This document shows, in pieces, positions 33,752 through 42,279 of a stretch of 64,000 bases of DNA. Position 1 is the first letter of the stretch; the number at the start of each line of letters is the position of its first letter. The translations under genes and the position numbers were made by a program. The notes under the pieces are model-generated. The model saw only the letters and a program-made list of their open reading frames with translations, was not told where the DNA came from and ran no database searches. Source of the stretch: Dyella sp. GSA-30 (lineage in GTDB: Bacteria > Pseudomonadota > Gammaproteobacteria > Xanthomonadales > Rhodanobacteraceae); assembly GCF_027924605.1 (NCBI RefSeq), contig NZ_AP027042.1, positions 3,573,524 to 3,637,523 of the forward strand. The letters run 5' to 3'.

Positions 33752-36070
33752 ATGAAGCCAGTAAAGTTTTGCCGCCAAACGGCTCGAATATTTCAATTCT
33801 CACAGGGAGCTAAGTTTTCCATCGTCGGCACAACGCACCGCGCAACGACCTTCAATCTCGTCAAGTCCTTTTTTCTGATTCTCGCGCTGTCTGTGGCATC
33901 GCCGATCGTCGCGCAAACCTGCACGTCGATCGGCCCGGTCACGTCGAAGGATACGATCTACCAGCTGCTAACGGACCGCTTCTACAATGGCGATACCCGA
34001 AACGATGTACCCGCAGGATTTGATGCCGCGCTCTTCGACGGCTCTGGCAAGGATCTAAAGCTTTATGAGGGCGGTGATTGGGCCGGCCTGTCGCAGCATA
34101 TTTCTTACCTTAAGGATATGGGGGTCACGGCAGTATGGATTTCTGCGCCGTACTCGAACCGCGACACCGAGATTGACGACTACCTAGCCGATGGCCAGGT
34201 CAACCGCTGGACCAGTTATCACGGCTACCACGTTCACGATTACTTCGTGACGAATCGCCATTTCGGATCCATGGCTGAGTTCGATTCGCTCTGCAAAGCG
34301 CTGCATCGGAATGGCATCAAATTGATTATCGATTTCGTTGCCAATCATACCAGTAGGCGAAACAATCCCACCCTCCCATCCTCGCCGGCTGAGGACGGAA
34401 AGCTTTGGGAGCCTAACAAAAATTCAAAGGGAGAATATATGTTCGACTCCCGTGGAGAGCCGGTCGTTGTGAACGGAAAATTTGAAACCTTGCTCGCCGA
34501 CCCAAACGCAGGCAGCAGTTGGTTTCATCAATTCGGCGACCGCGGAAGCGATGCGTCGCCCTTCGGCTTCCGCTACAAAGAGCACGGCTCTCTCGCGGAT
34601 TTCTCACATGAGAATAGCGAGGTGGTGGCGTATTTAGAAAAAGCGGCTCTATTCTGGAAAGCCAAGGGAATCGACGGCATCCGGCACGACGCTACCAGGC
34701 ACATGAATCCTGCTTTCGTCAAAGGTTTGCGGGATACGATCGACTCTTCTGCCGGAGGGCCGATCAGTCAGTTCGGCGAATTTTTCATTGCCCGCCCGGA
34801 TCCTCTGTACGACGAATATCGGTCTTTCCCCGATCGCACAGGCGTCAACAATCTGGATTTTGAGTACTTTGGCGCCGCCACTCATGCGTTTGGCGATTTT
34901 TCGGAAACCATGGCCGACTTCGGCAAAATGATGTTGCAGACCCAAAGCGACTACGGCGCACCCAACCAGGCCGTGCCGTTCTTGGAAAACCACGACGTCA
35001 CGCGCTTCCGCAACATTCAATCGAACGATAAAACATACCACGCGGCGCTGGCGACACTGCTGACCTCGCGCGGTATTCCCATCGTCTACTATGGTTCGGA
35101 GCAGTATCTGTCCGGTGATGGGCGCGGCTATTTCCAGACCGCCGTTGCAGCGAGCGAGGATACGACGGCTTTCAAAATCATAGCTAAGCTCTCGGCGCTC
35201 CGTAGAAAGAATGACGCAATCCCCTTCGGCACGACCAGCGTCATCTACAGCACCAACGATGTCCTGGTTTTCCAAAGAAAATTCTATGACAAGCAGGTAA
35301 TCGTCGCAACGAACCGGGAGCCGACGACGCCTTACGTGGTCCCAGCGATGGATACGTCGCTCCCCGCGGGGGTTTATCCGGACGTGTTGAGCGGCCTGCT
35401 TTCATGCGGCTCGGCGACAGTCCGGAGGGTTGGCAGCAAGACGCAAATTTCAACATTTGTTCTCGCTGGCGGGCAGACTTGTGTCTGGTCCTACAATCCA
35501 TCTCTTGGAACCGTACTGCCCCGCCTGGGTGACATCATGCCGACTATGGGTAGAGCGGGAAACATCATCCATATCTTTGGGCGAGGTCTGGGGGGCAAGG
35601 TCACAGTGAGGTTCGGCTCGGCCCCAGCAGTCGTCGTTTCCAATACCGACGAACACATCGTGGTGACGGCGCCTCCGGGAGTCACTGGCCCCACCAGCGT
35701 AACGGTTACGAAAGACGATGGCACCAGTAATGGCCTGTTCTATACGATGCTCTCCGGAAAGCAAAATCAGGTCATCTTTCACGCCGATGTGCCGCTGAAG
35801 CCGCAGGAGAATGTCTACATCGTGGGAGATATTGCCGAGCTGGGCGGCTGGGACCCTAATAAGGCTACTGAGGCCATGCTTGGCCCCCATGCCCCGAGCC
35901 GATTTCTTCCCGTCAGTGTTCCGCAAAACACCCGATTCGAATTTAAGTTCATCAAGAAAGATGCAAACAACCGTGTCGCTTGGGAAGTAGGCGAAGCCCA
36001 CGTTTTTACCTCCGCGCCGGGTCCTTCGGCGGTAATCGACACCACAACCTACCATCCCGTGTTCCATTGA
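33752..36070 (+). CDS. CGTase-like GH13 alpha-amylase with TIG and CBM20 domains
   Basis: A secreted glycoside hydrolase of about 770 residues with the five-domain layout of cyclodextrin glucanotransferases: GH13 catalytic barrel and C domain, an IPT/TIG domain (PTMGRAGNIIHIFGRGLG), and a C-terminal CBM20 starch-binding domain (VYIVGDIAELGGWDP). Catalytic residues are visible: the nucleophile Asp in GIRHDATRH, the general acid Glu in FGEFF and the Asp in LENHDVTRF. A hydrophobic signal segment ending IVAQTC precedes the mature protein. The start is uncertain: the ATG at 33752 leaves a long 50-residue leader, and ATGs at 33698 and 33683 are also in frame. The gene lies inside the inverted block, opposite in strand to the biosynthetic genes. 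A role in the natural product pathway is not evident. Confidence 0.9.
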   Translation: MKPVKFCRQTARIFQFSQGAKFSIVGTTHRATTFNLVKSFFLILALSVASPIVAQTCTSIGPVTSKDTIYQLLTDRFYNGDTRNDVPAGFDAALFDGSGKDLKLYEGGDWAGLSQHISYLKDMGVTAVWISAPYSNRDTEIDDYLADGQVNRWTSYHGYHVHDYFVTNRHFGSMAEFDSLCKALHRNGIKLIIDFVANHTSRRNNPTLPSSPAEDGKLWEPNKNSKGEYMFDSRGEPVVVNGKFETLLADPNAGSSWFHQFGDRGSDASPFGFRYKEHGSLADFSHENSEVVAYLEKAALFWKAKGIDGIRHDATRHMNPAFVKGLRDTIDSSAGGPISQFGEFFIARPDPLYDEYRSFPDRTGVNNLDFEYFGAATHAFGDFSETMADFGKMMLQTQSDYGAPNQAVPFLENHDVTRFRNIQSNDKTYHAALATLLTSRGIPIVYYGSEQYLSGDGRGYFQTAVAASEDTTAFKIIAKLSALRRKNDAIPFGTTSVIYSTNDVLVFQRKFYDKQVIVATNREPTTPYVVPAMDTSLPAGVYPDVLSGLLSCGSATVRRVGSKTQISTFVLAGGQTCVWSYNPSLGTVLPRLGDIMPTMGRAGNIIHIFGRGLGGKVTVRFGSAPAVVVSNTDEHIVVTAPPGVTGPTSVTVTKDDGTSNGLFYTMLSGKQNQVIFHADVPLKPQENVYIVGDIAELGGWDPNKATEAMLGPHAPSRFLPVSVPQNTRFEFKFIKKDANNRVAWEVGEAHVFTSAPGPSAVIDTTTYHPVFH

Positions 36071-36099
36071 CCTCGTACAATCACCGCCCTCCGTACCGC

Positions 36100-36984
36100 T
36101 TAAATCCTGGGCGTGGACACCGCGCCGTCCTCCAGCATGGAGGAAATTTCGCTCGCCATGATGGACAGACGGGAGTGGATGATTAATGCGGAAAGCGCAA
36201 CCGAAACCCCAAACTTTGCTCGTATGCAACTAAGTAGACGCACGGCAAGAAGCGAGTGGCCCCCTAGTTGAAAAAAATCATCTTCGCGACCGATCTGATT
36301 CACTCCGAGCAATTCTGCCCAAATCGATGCCAAGCCTTCTTCGACCTCCCCTTCGGGCGAGGAAAAGGGGCGCTCGATCAACATACTTTCAGTGGGTGTG
36401 TGCAACGCGCCACGGTCGACTTTTCCGCTACTGGTCATCGGAATTTCGTCCAGCCGCACGTAAACCGAGGGTATCATGTATTCCGGCAAACGGTTCGCGA
36501 GGAACTCGCGAAAGGTCGTCACCAGGTCGTTCGAACCGTAGTTGAATTCCGGTGCAATGACGACGTAAGCGATCAGTTTTTTGTAATCCGTGGCATTTTC
36601 GCGCGCCAAAACAATGGCCTCGCAAATAGCAGGATGCGTCGTTAAACTGGCTTCGATCTCTCCCGGCTCGACACGATATCCGCGAATCTTAACCTGCTGA
36701 TCAACGCGCCCCTTAAATTCAAGGTTACCGTCGGGCAGTATCCGCGCAAGATCACCCGTGCGATACATGCGGGCGCCGACTTGAGGGCTGAACGGATCAG
36801 GCATAAACCGCTCCTCGGTCAAATCGGCTCGATTGAAATAACCTCGCGCCACGCCTGAGCCGGCGATATAGATCTCGCCCACCACGCCCCTGGGCACCAA
36901 TTGACGGTGAGCATCCAGAATATAAATCTGCACATTGGCAATGGGACGGCCAATGGGTACGACGTTTTCATTCCGTTTGCTCAT
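36100..36984 (-). CDS. NRPS fragment: C-terminal half of A domain plus PCP
   Basis: 294 residues that begin in the middle of an adenylation domain. After eight non-homologous residues the sequence is VPIGRPIANVQIYILD, then A6 (GEIYIAGSGVARGY), A7/A8 (MYRTGDLAR, KIRGYRVEPGEIE), the A10 lysine (SSGKVDR) and a PCP (LGGHSLLA near residue 244). No condensation or N-terminal A subdomain precedes it. It matches what is missing from the + strand NRPS ending at 11935, and the two halves fit end to end. On its own it cannot adenylate an amino acid. The ATG at 36984 has only a weak AGGT ribosome binding site ten bases away, so it may be an accidental frame. It converges with the amylase gene, 29 bp apart. 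Confidence 0.9.
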   Translation of the reverse strand: MSKRNENVVPIGRPIANVQIYILDAHRQLVPRGVVGEIYIAGSGVARGYFNRADLTEERFMPDPFSPQVGARMYRTGDLARILPDGNLEFKGRVDQQVKIRGYRVEPGEIEASLTTHPAICEAIVLARENATDYKKLIAYVVIAPEFNYGSNDLVTTFREFLANRLPEYMIPSVYVRLDEIPMTSSGKVDRGALHTPTESMLIERPFSSPEGEVEEGLASIWAELLGVNQIGREDDFFQLGGHSLLAVRLLSCIRAKFGVSVALSALIIHSRLSIMASEISSMLEDGAVSTPRI

Positions 36985-37005
36985 GTTTGTTAAGACCTGG
37001 ACGGA

Positions 37006-39126
37006 TCAATAATCAGCCGACTGCCTGCGATCGTCCGGCATGCCGCGTGCCCGAGGGCGCCGAAACAGCGCGATCCCACTCAACGAAATAAGTATGGGCG
37101 ACAAGCACCATAACAGCAGGAATGGCAGAATGAAGCTGACTTGGGATAGTGACCGGTAATTCGCGGCCAACGTTAGCAAAAGAACGGAGCTGCCCCCTAT
37201 CGCCACGGTCATCGATAGAGTGCGGGCATTCGCTAAATTGCTGGATGGAGTCCATTCCAGGATTCTCTTCCGCGTAAAATATACCCGGAAAGTACTTCTA
37301 AAAATCGCATCGAGACTGATCAAGGCGGATATCGGAAGAGTGGCAAGGTAGAGCAGCACTTGCACCATATCCGCGAGGAAAATTTGAATCTGCAACCGTG
37401 CAGCAGTTTTCCGTCGATCGCCGCGCTCCTTCATCGCAAGCACCGAAAAAGCGAAATCGAAGGTGACCGCAAAGATTGCACTCCCGATGAAGCAGGCGGA
37501 CCACGCCCAGGGATCTGACGCAATGCACCACCCGGCCACGAGTAGCAAGAGGGTTGCCACGGAACTCAGGTTGCGCCGGACGTTCTCGAAAATTCTCCAT
37601 CGGGAGAAGCTCGTCAAACGGCACCGCTTTCTTTTGTCCAATTGATAAAACAAGCAATGGTGGGACATCACATACCAGAGCATGGTTTGCCAGTCCCCCC
37701 GCATCCACCGGTGCCATGTGCGAGAGCTGTCCAGGAAATTTTTAGATGGCGGCTCAATCAGTGAAACATCTTGCACATAGCTTGTCTTACCGAGAGCGCC
37801 TTCGATCAGGTCATGACTCAAAATGAGGTTTTCCTGCAATAAGCCTAGATTGCTTAGGAAAAATGCCTCCACGGAATACAGGCCCTTCCCCATGAAGACG
37901 CCCTCTCCAATGAGGTTGTTGACGTTACCCCGCACATCCGGAGTGCGGTGCGAGGAACGAAGTAGCGCGTTCAGCCCATACAGAGAGGTTGGCTCATCTC
38001 CGTTCAAGAAACACAGGCGCGGCTGCAAAAACGTATATCCGGAAACAACGCTACGATGAATCGGATCGATCACCGGCGCGTTGAATGGATGTTCGATGAT
38101 CTGAACGAGCGATTTTATCACGCCACGTTCTATGCCAGTATCGAAGTCGAGCGTAAAAACGTACTTTATCGAACGCAACCACGATGCGTCGTGACTAAAA
38201 ATGAAGCGCGATTTTGTAGGTTGACCTAAGATCGTGCGATTCAGCTCCTCCAGCTTGCCGCGCTTACGCTCCCATCCCATCCATGTTTGCTCGAGCGCAT
38301 TCCACGTTCGACTGCGGTGCATCACGAGGAATCTTTGCGCGCCAGAGCAAACATGCTTTGAGTTCAAGGCTTCCACGCGCTCCACCAGAAGCTGAACCAT
38401 CCTATTTTCGTCATCCCGGGCTTGGGTTGCCGAGTCAGAGAAATCGCTAAGGATGCAATACCGAATATTGGGCTCGCGATCCAACAGATAGTGACCCTCA
38501 ATTTTTTTCAACAATTCATCGAAGTTGTTCTTAGTTAAAATGACTGGGATGACCAAAAGCGTCATCGCGCGCGCGGGAATTCCCTCCGAGAAATCGATGC
38601 GAAACGGGGCGGCGTAGGAAAATGCGTTCTGGACGATCGTGTCCACGAAAGAGACCGAGGTTTCAAAGAATGCCACCGCGCATAAGCTAAGGAGCAGTCC
38701 GTCATTCCAGAGGGTAAGCGGGAATAAGCGCCATCGATCGCACATATAAATGAATGATGCTGCGAACAACGTGCAGACAACGGTCAGCAACAGAAAATAA
38801 AATGAGCTCGGAGAATGGCGCACAGTAAGCGCAAGCCACTCCCGAAATGGCATGCGCACGCCCAAGGTTTTGAAGAGGTTCTTCAGTCCGCTGCGGAAAA
38901 GATAAAACCCGACGTGGCACTGTGCGTTGCAGTCTACATGTTGCTCAGCATGTGCGGCCTTGGACAGTTCGACAGCGGCATTGGCTACATCGATCGCCGA
39001 AACACCGGTGACGTCGGAAATTGCCAGAACACGTCGCGCGTAGCAGGCCTTGCTGTCGTGATCCATCGTCGAATACACGCCCGATTGGTCCCGCGACAGT
39101 CGCTCGTGCAACAAGTCCAATGCCAT
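37006..39126 (-). CDS. Partial NdvB-like cyclic beta-1,2-glucan synthase (GT84 part)
   Basis: A 706-residue membrane glycosyltransferase resembling the central GT84 region of cyclic beta-1,2-glucan synthase (NdvB/Cgs). The opening segment (LLHERLSRDQSGVYSTMDHDSKACYARRV, in parts) matches the repeat preceding the GT domain. FTLDFDTGIERG carries a DxD-like motif and W-x-R-W-M-R-G-D-W is the Q/RxxRW-type acceptor motif. About six hydrophobic segments flank it. Full-length NdvB proteins are about 2800 residues and carry GH94 phosphorylase-like domains after this region. Here the protein ends (RRQSADY) where those should begin, and the N-terminal region is also missing. It may be a decayed fragment or a short stand-alone synthase. 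Its stop lies about 40 bp from the right inversion breakpoint. Confidence 0.75.
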   Translation of the reverse strand: MALDLLHERLSRDQSGVYSTMDHDSKACYARRVLAISDVTGVSAIDVANAAVELSKAAHAEQHVDCNAQCHVGFYLFRSGLKNLFKTLGVRMPFREWLALTVRHSPSSFYFLLLTVVCTLFAASFIYMCDRWRLFPLTLWNDGLLLSLCAVAFFETSVSFVDTIVQNAFSYAAPFRIDFSEGIPARAMTLLVIPVILTKNNFDELLKKIEGHYLLDREPNIRYCILSDFSDSATQARDDENRMVQLLVERVEALNSKHVCSGAQRFLVMHRSRTWNALEQTWMGWERKRGKLEELNRTILGQPTKSRFIFSHDASWLRSIKYVFTLDFDTGIERGVIKSLVQIIEHPFNAPVIDPIHRSVVSGYTFLQPRLCFLNGDEPTSLYGLNALLRSSHRTPDVRGNVNNLIGEGVFMGKGLYSVEAFFLSNLGLLQENLILSHDLIEGALGKTSYVQDVSLIEPPSKNFLDSSRTWHRWMRGDWQTMLWYVMSHHCLFYQLDKRKRCRLTSFSRWRIFENVRRNLSSVATLLLLVAGWCIASDPWAWSACFIGSAIFAVTFDFAFSVLAMKERGDRRKTAARLQIQIFLADMVQVLLYLATLPISALISLDAIFRSTFRVYFTRKRILEWTPSSNLANARTLSMTVAIGGSSVLLLTLAANYRSLSQVSFILPFLLLWCLSPILISLSGIALFRRPRARGMPDDRRQSADY

Positions 39127-39893
39127 ATGTTTTTGCCGCTTGTGGTGGCTATTAAGAGACGCCTACGTCGGTTTCTTGCATCGTCGCAAATCGCTTTGGA
39201 ATATGCAACGCGCGCAAGGAGCCTGTGCGGCTATCGCGATTTTCCGCGTGTTGTATCAGTGCCGACGTTGTGCGACGTCTTCAGTTGCCATGTCAATTTG
39301 GCACTCTGAGCGCCCGCACTAAGATCAGGTTCTCGTTTCGCGATGTCGCTATGGTGTAAGGCTGGCGCGTCTGCCTTGAATGTAGACAGGCGAACGCGGC
39401 GCCAGTCCGCTAGCCTTTCTCATGCCTGCGCACCTTGCCCGACGGCGATCCGCCGCGAAGTTTCTTACGAGCCGTGGTACGTCCAGTTCGGCACATGCTA
39501 CTGGAAGCGGCCAAGGCCACGGTGCACGTAGGTACGCAACCGGAGCCATTCGTGCTGCAGACGGCGTTATTGGATTACCTAGGCGCTCTCTTGGACGGTT
39601 GGCGTTGGCGTGACTCGCGCACTCGTCGTCGCCTGCCGCCCTTATCGATACGGCCGCTCGGGACTGGCGTGGAGACGCGGCGCTTGGCGCCTAGAGATTG
39701 TGACCGCATTGCGCCTGATATGAATCCCTCTGGATGGAATAGCTACCCAGACGTGTCGCCTTGGACGACTACTTTCTCGTGGTTGTTCTAGAACCCTCCC
39801 ATTCCAATGGGTAACCCGCTGCAAACAAAAGCGCTTGTAAGGTCACTCTGAGGGTGGCTAGTCTCTTCCAATCGATCAGTGGGAAGAACCAAC
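39127..39893. other. Intergenic region, about 770 bp
   Basis: No gene is firmly supported. A + strand frame at 39435-39791 (118 codons) contains a helix-like run (LQTALLDYLGALLDGW), but it has no ribosome binding site and no family I recognise; it could be a remnant. The rest has overlapping short frames on both strands. Confidence 0.4.
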
Positions 39894-40151
39894 ATGGCTC
39901 GCCGAGGAATGATCACTTACAGCGCGACAACGGGCTCCAATCGCCCTCCTACTGCCATTTACTATTTGGCAAAGCCCTCAGATGTCATGGCGTTCTACCT
40001 CTTCGACGAGCCTGAAGAAGGTCAGGACAACCCTTGGACGCTTATCGACCAGTTGGATCGGACCAAGCTTCTGAGCGCCGGAAATAAAGGCACCGCGAAG
40101 CTCTTGGCTAAGCGGCTTGCCTTCACCCACTTCGTCTACGTACGCGTCTAA
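39894..40151 (+). CDS. Small hypothetical protein, 85 residues
   Basis: A short protein of unknown function, rich in charged residues, with the stretch FYLFDEPEEGQDNPWTLIDQ. I chose the ATG at 39894 because GGGAAG lies about eight bases upstream; an in-frame start fifteen bases earlier would overlap that site. It is followed closely by a small membrane protein gene. I recognise no domain. Confidence 0.45.
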   Translation: MARRGMITYSATTGSNRPPTAIYYLAKPSDVMAFYLFDEPEEGQDNPWTLIDQLDRTKLLSAGNKGTAKLLAKRLAFTHFVYVRV

Positions 40152-40176
40152 GTCGAGCGAAAGGGCCGCATTCTGC

Positions 40177-40614
40177 ATGAGCCGACGCAACCAGCGCAAT
40201 TCCCCAATCGTGCCTGACCAAGCCAAAAAGAATCAAGAAGAACATGCTGAGCAGCGCTGGATAGGCTTCCTCAATTCCAACTTCGGCTTGCTTGGGTTTC
40301 CGCTCGGCCTTGCTTGCCTAACGACCAAGACGCCCTGGATCAATGCATTGCTGGCCCTGCTCTTTATCGTAGTGCTTCGGTTTAATGGGCGACGCCTCCT
40401 TCCGGAGCACTTCCGGTCTGGGCACCATCGAAAGACTCATTCGACGTGGAAACACAGCCTGAAGTTTTGGGCGGGCACATTGCCTGCAGTCTTCGGCTAT
40501 GTCTATCTCTGCTTCATTGGTTTTGGGCAACTGTTGGTCACCTCCTTCAAGGCGAATCATGTCGCGCCGTGGTTCGTCTGGCTCGTGGAGCACTATATCG
40601 GCGCGCCGCCGTAA
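40177..40614 (+). CDS. Small membrane protein of unknown function
   Basis: About 145 residues from the ATG at 40177, with a basic, polar N-terminus followed by two or three hydrophobic segments (FGLLGFPLGLACL, INALLALLFIVVL, and a region around FGYVYLCFIGFGQLLV). It is a likely inner-membrane protein. It follows the 85-residue gene by 25 bp and may be co-transcribed with it. No family is recognised; an upstream start at 40117 is possible but would overlap the preceding gene. Confidence 0.5.
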   Translation: MSRRNQRNSPIVPDQAKKNQEEHAEQRWIGFLNSNFGLLGFPLGLACLTTKTPWINALLALLFIVVLRFNGRRLLPEHFRSGHHRKTHSTWKHSLKFWAGTLPAVFGYVYLCFIGFGQLLVTSFKANHVAPWFVWLVEHYIGAPP

Positions 40615-40896
40615 GAAGCCACTTTCATTTTAGAGGCCCATCGAACGCCTCTGGCGTTACCTTTAGTTTGAACTTGGACGGCGATAGAATGGCTGAAGAC
40701 AGAGTCCATCGATCCCTGCCCGATGTGAAGGCTCGTCTGGGAGAAAGCGAGCCATAAATGCTGTTGTCGGCGCGCTGGCTTGCGCCGCTATTTCCATGAG
40801 TATTGAGGCCAACGGTGGATCCGCAGATTCCTCGATCCCCAACACGGCTTGGGGTGGCTGGGATATCCTTTTCAATCATGTCTAATATTTCTCTTA

Positions 40897-41871
40897 ATGC
40901 AGCACGACCTTTCCATCACCCGGCAGTCCGTCCACTTCCCTGCCGGATATCGATCCGGCGAGAGCACCGAGGATTATCAGGCGCGGCTAGCGCAGCAACT
41001 GTTTCAGTTCTCCGATCCCTTGCTGGCTGCGCTGTTCCAGCATCAGTCGGAGGTCGAGGGCATGCAGATCATCGGAACCACTCAGACCAAGCACTCCGGC
41101 AGCCATATGCTGTTGACCCTGCTGGTGCGCCGCGCGTTGAACCTCTATCGTTTACCCTTCCGTGAGGACCGTTGTTATGCCGAGTCGATGCGCGGCGTGG
41201 CCCACCGCCAGTTTCTGGAAATCAACCAAGTCCTCACGCCCCGTCGCATCGAGGACATGACCCGAGAGGTCGCCGACCTGTTTGCGCATACTCAATGTGC
41301 GTTGGCCGCCGCTGGACTGAGCCAGGTACGCCTGCGGCGGAGCCTTAATGAGCCAGAACCCTCCGACATCGCATATGGCCAGCGTGAACCGCAGCTTCTT
41401 TATGGCCTGGTGCTGGCCTCTCGCCGTCTGGGTCGACCGCATATCGAATTGGAAATGGACACACTCAATAGCTTCAGCGATGACGGCGGCTACGAGGCGC
41501 GCCCAATCACCTTGACACTCGACATTCCGGCCTGTGATGTCTTGTATTGCGCCAACCTTTTGGGCACTGCGAGCGATCTATCCGTGCGACGAGCCGATGT
41601 GGAGAGCGGTGAGTGGGTGGTCATTAACCGCGCGATCGACGGAGTGGTGACGATTCCGTTGACCGCCGTGCGCGTCAGGGATCGCGATCTGGAACCTTAC
41701 GAAAATTACGATGACAACGCGTATTGCGAAGACGTGCTGCGTCGCTATAGTCGCACCTATCTTCGCTCTTCGGCGGTAGCGGACACCCGTACCTTCCGAG
41801 GTACCAGCTTCAGGCGAAAGAAGTCGGCCGGGCCATGGCGTTCGTTGATGGCGCGGCTGCTGAGACGGTAG
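40897..41871 (+). CDS. Hypothetical protein, 324 residues
   Basis: A soluble-looking protein of unknown function, with no signal peptide or membrane segment after the ATG at 40897. Visible features are a basic C-terminus ending in KKSAGPWRSLMARLLRR and an acidic cluster (LEPYENYDDNAYCED). A TTG start at 40849 would add sixteen hydrophobic residues but has no better ribosome binding site. Sequence complexity and codon pattern look genuinely coding. I cannot assign a family. Confidence 0.6.
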   Translation: MQHDLSITRQSVHFPAGYRSGESTEDYQARLAQQLFQFSDPLLAALFQHQSEVEGMQIIGTTQTKHSGSHMLLTLLVRRALNLYRLPFREDRCYAESMRGVAHRQFLEINQVLTPRRIEDMTREVADLFAHTQCALAAAGLSQVRLRRSLNEPEPSDIAYGQREPQLLYGLVLASRRLGRPHIELEMDTLNSFSDDGGYEARPITLTLDIPACDVLYCANLLGTASDLSVRRADVESGEWVVINRAIDGVVTIPLTAVRVRDRDLEPYENYDDNAYCEDVLRRYSRTYLRSSAVADTRTFRGTSFRRKKSAGPWRSLMARLLRR

Positions 41872-42279
41872 CTGGAAGTCATGGCGATTGGTCATGCCCC
41901 AGTGTATGCAGCCCAAGGCATTCGTCTGGACCTTCACAAAGAGCCCGGCAAATTGGCCGTCACCGCGCATTGATAGCGTCTAATGACACCGGCATCCTGA
42001 AGGCCGCGTGCGTAGTTCGCAGGCGGCAGGAGCGTAAAGACCGCGCACAAGGCGAGACGCCACTTCTCCGGGGTCGACGACTGTCGCCCTAAGCTGGACG
42101 CCTAACCTTTCGGCCACGGGGCGAACGACGTAAGAGCTCTGCTCATTTGCGGGTTCGCGATATTCGTTCGTGATGGAATAACGATCGCTAATCGCGCCTG
42201 GATTCGCCTGGACAACGACCAAGGAAAGGACTCTTCTGCCCTCATTGCGACAGAATCGCTGCCCACAATGCACATTGTG
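41872..42279. other. Intergenic region with truncated tRNA copy
   Basis: About 400 bp without a gene. It contains the 89-bp imperfect copy (42090-42178) of the tRNA 5' half and its upstream flank, described separately. Nothing else was recognised. Confidence 0.6.
42090..42120 (-). pseudogene. Truncated tRNA copy (5' half only)
   Basis: On the - strand this matches the first half of the tRNA at 42689-42787: acceptor 5' strand, D-arm and the start of the anticodon arm. It breaks off in the anticodon loop; the 3' half is absent and unrelated sequence follows. One G:C of the acceptor is also deleted. It cannot form a tRNA. Confidence 0.75.

Larger units (their letters stand above)
11930..36963. 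other. Apparently inverted 25-kb block splitting an NRPS gene
   Basis: The + strand NRPS reads ...GARDSV then stop at 11933. The - strand fragment starting at 36984 reads M-S-K-R-N-E-N-V then VPIGRPIAN, which is what should follow. In A1 of the same protein, 19 residues separate YGPTE from PIGRP; joining the halves gives about 21-22, so almost nothing was lost. Flipping the block restores the gene and makes all biosynthetic genes co-directional. Only trivial microhomology (CGT/GTA) is visible in inverted orientation at the breakpoints, and no transposase or recombinase gene is adjacent. Coordinates are accurate to within about ten bases. An assembly error cannot be excluded from sequence alone. 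Confidence 0.8.

Noticed and set aside
11925-36976. ATTCCGT at both breakpoints as a recombination site
   Set aside because: The two copies (11925-11931 and 36970-36976) are in direct, not inverted, orientation, are only seven bases long, and so cannot explain an inversion.
39435-39791. 118-codon + strand frame in the gap after the glucan synthase
   Set aside because: It has a helix-like stretch but no ribosome binding site and no family; kept as a possible remnant only.
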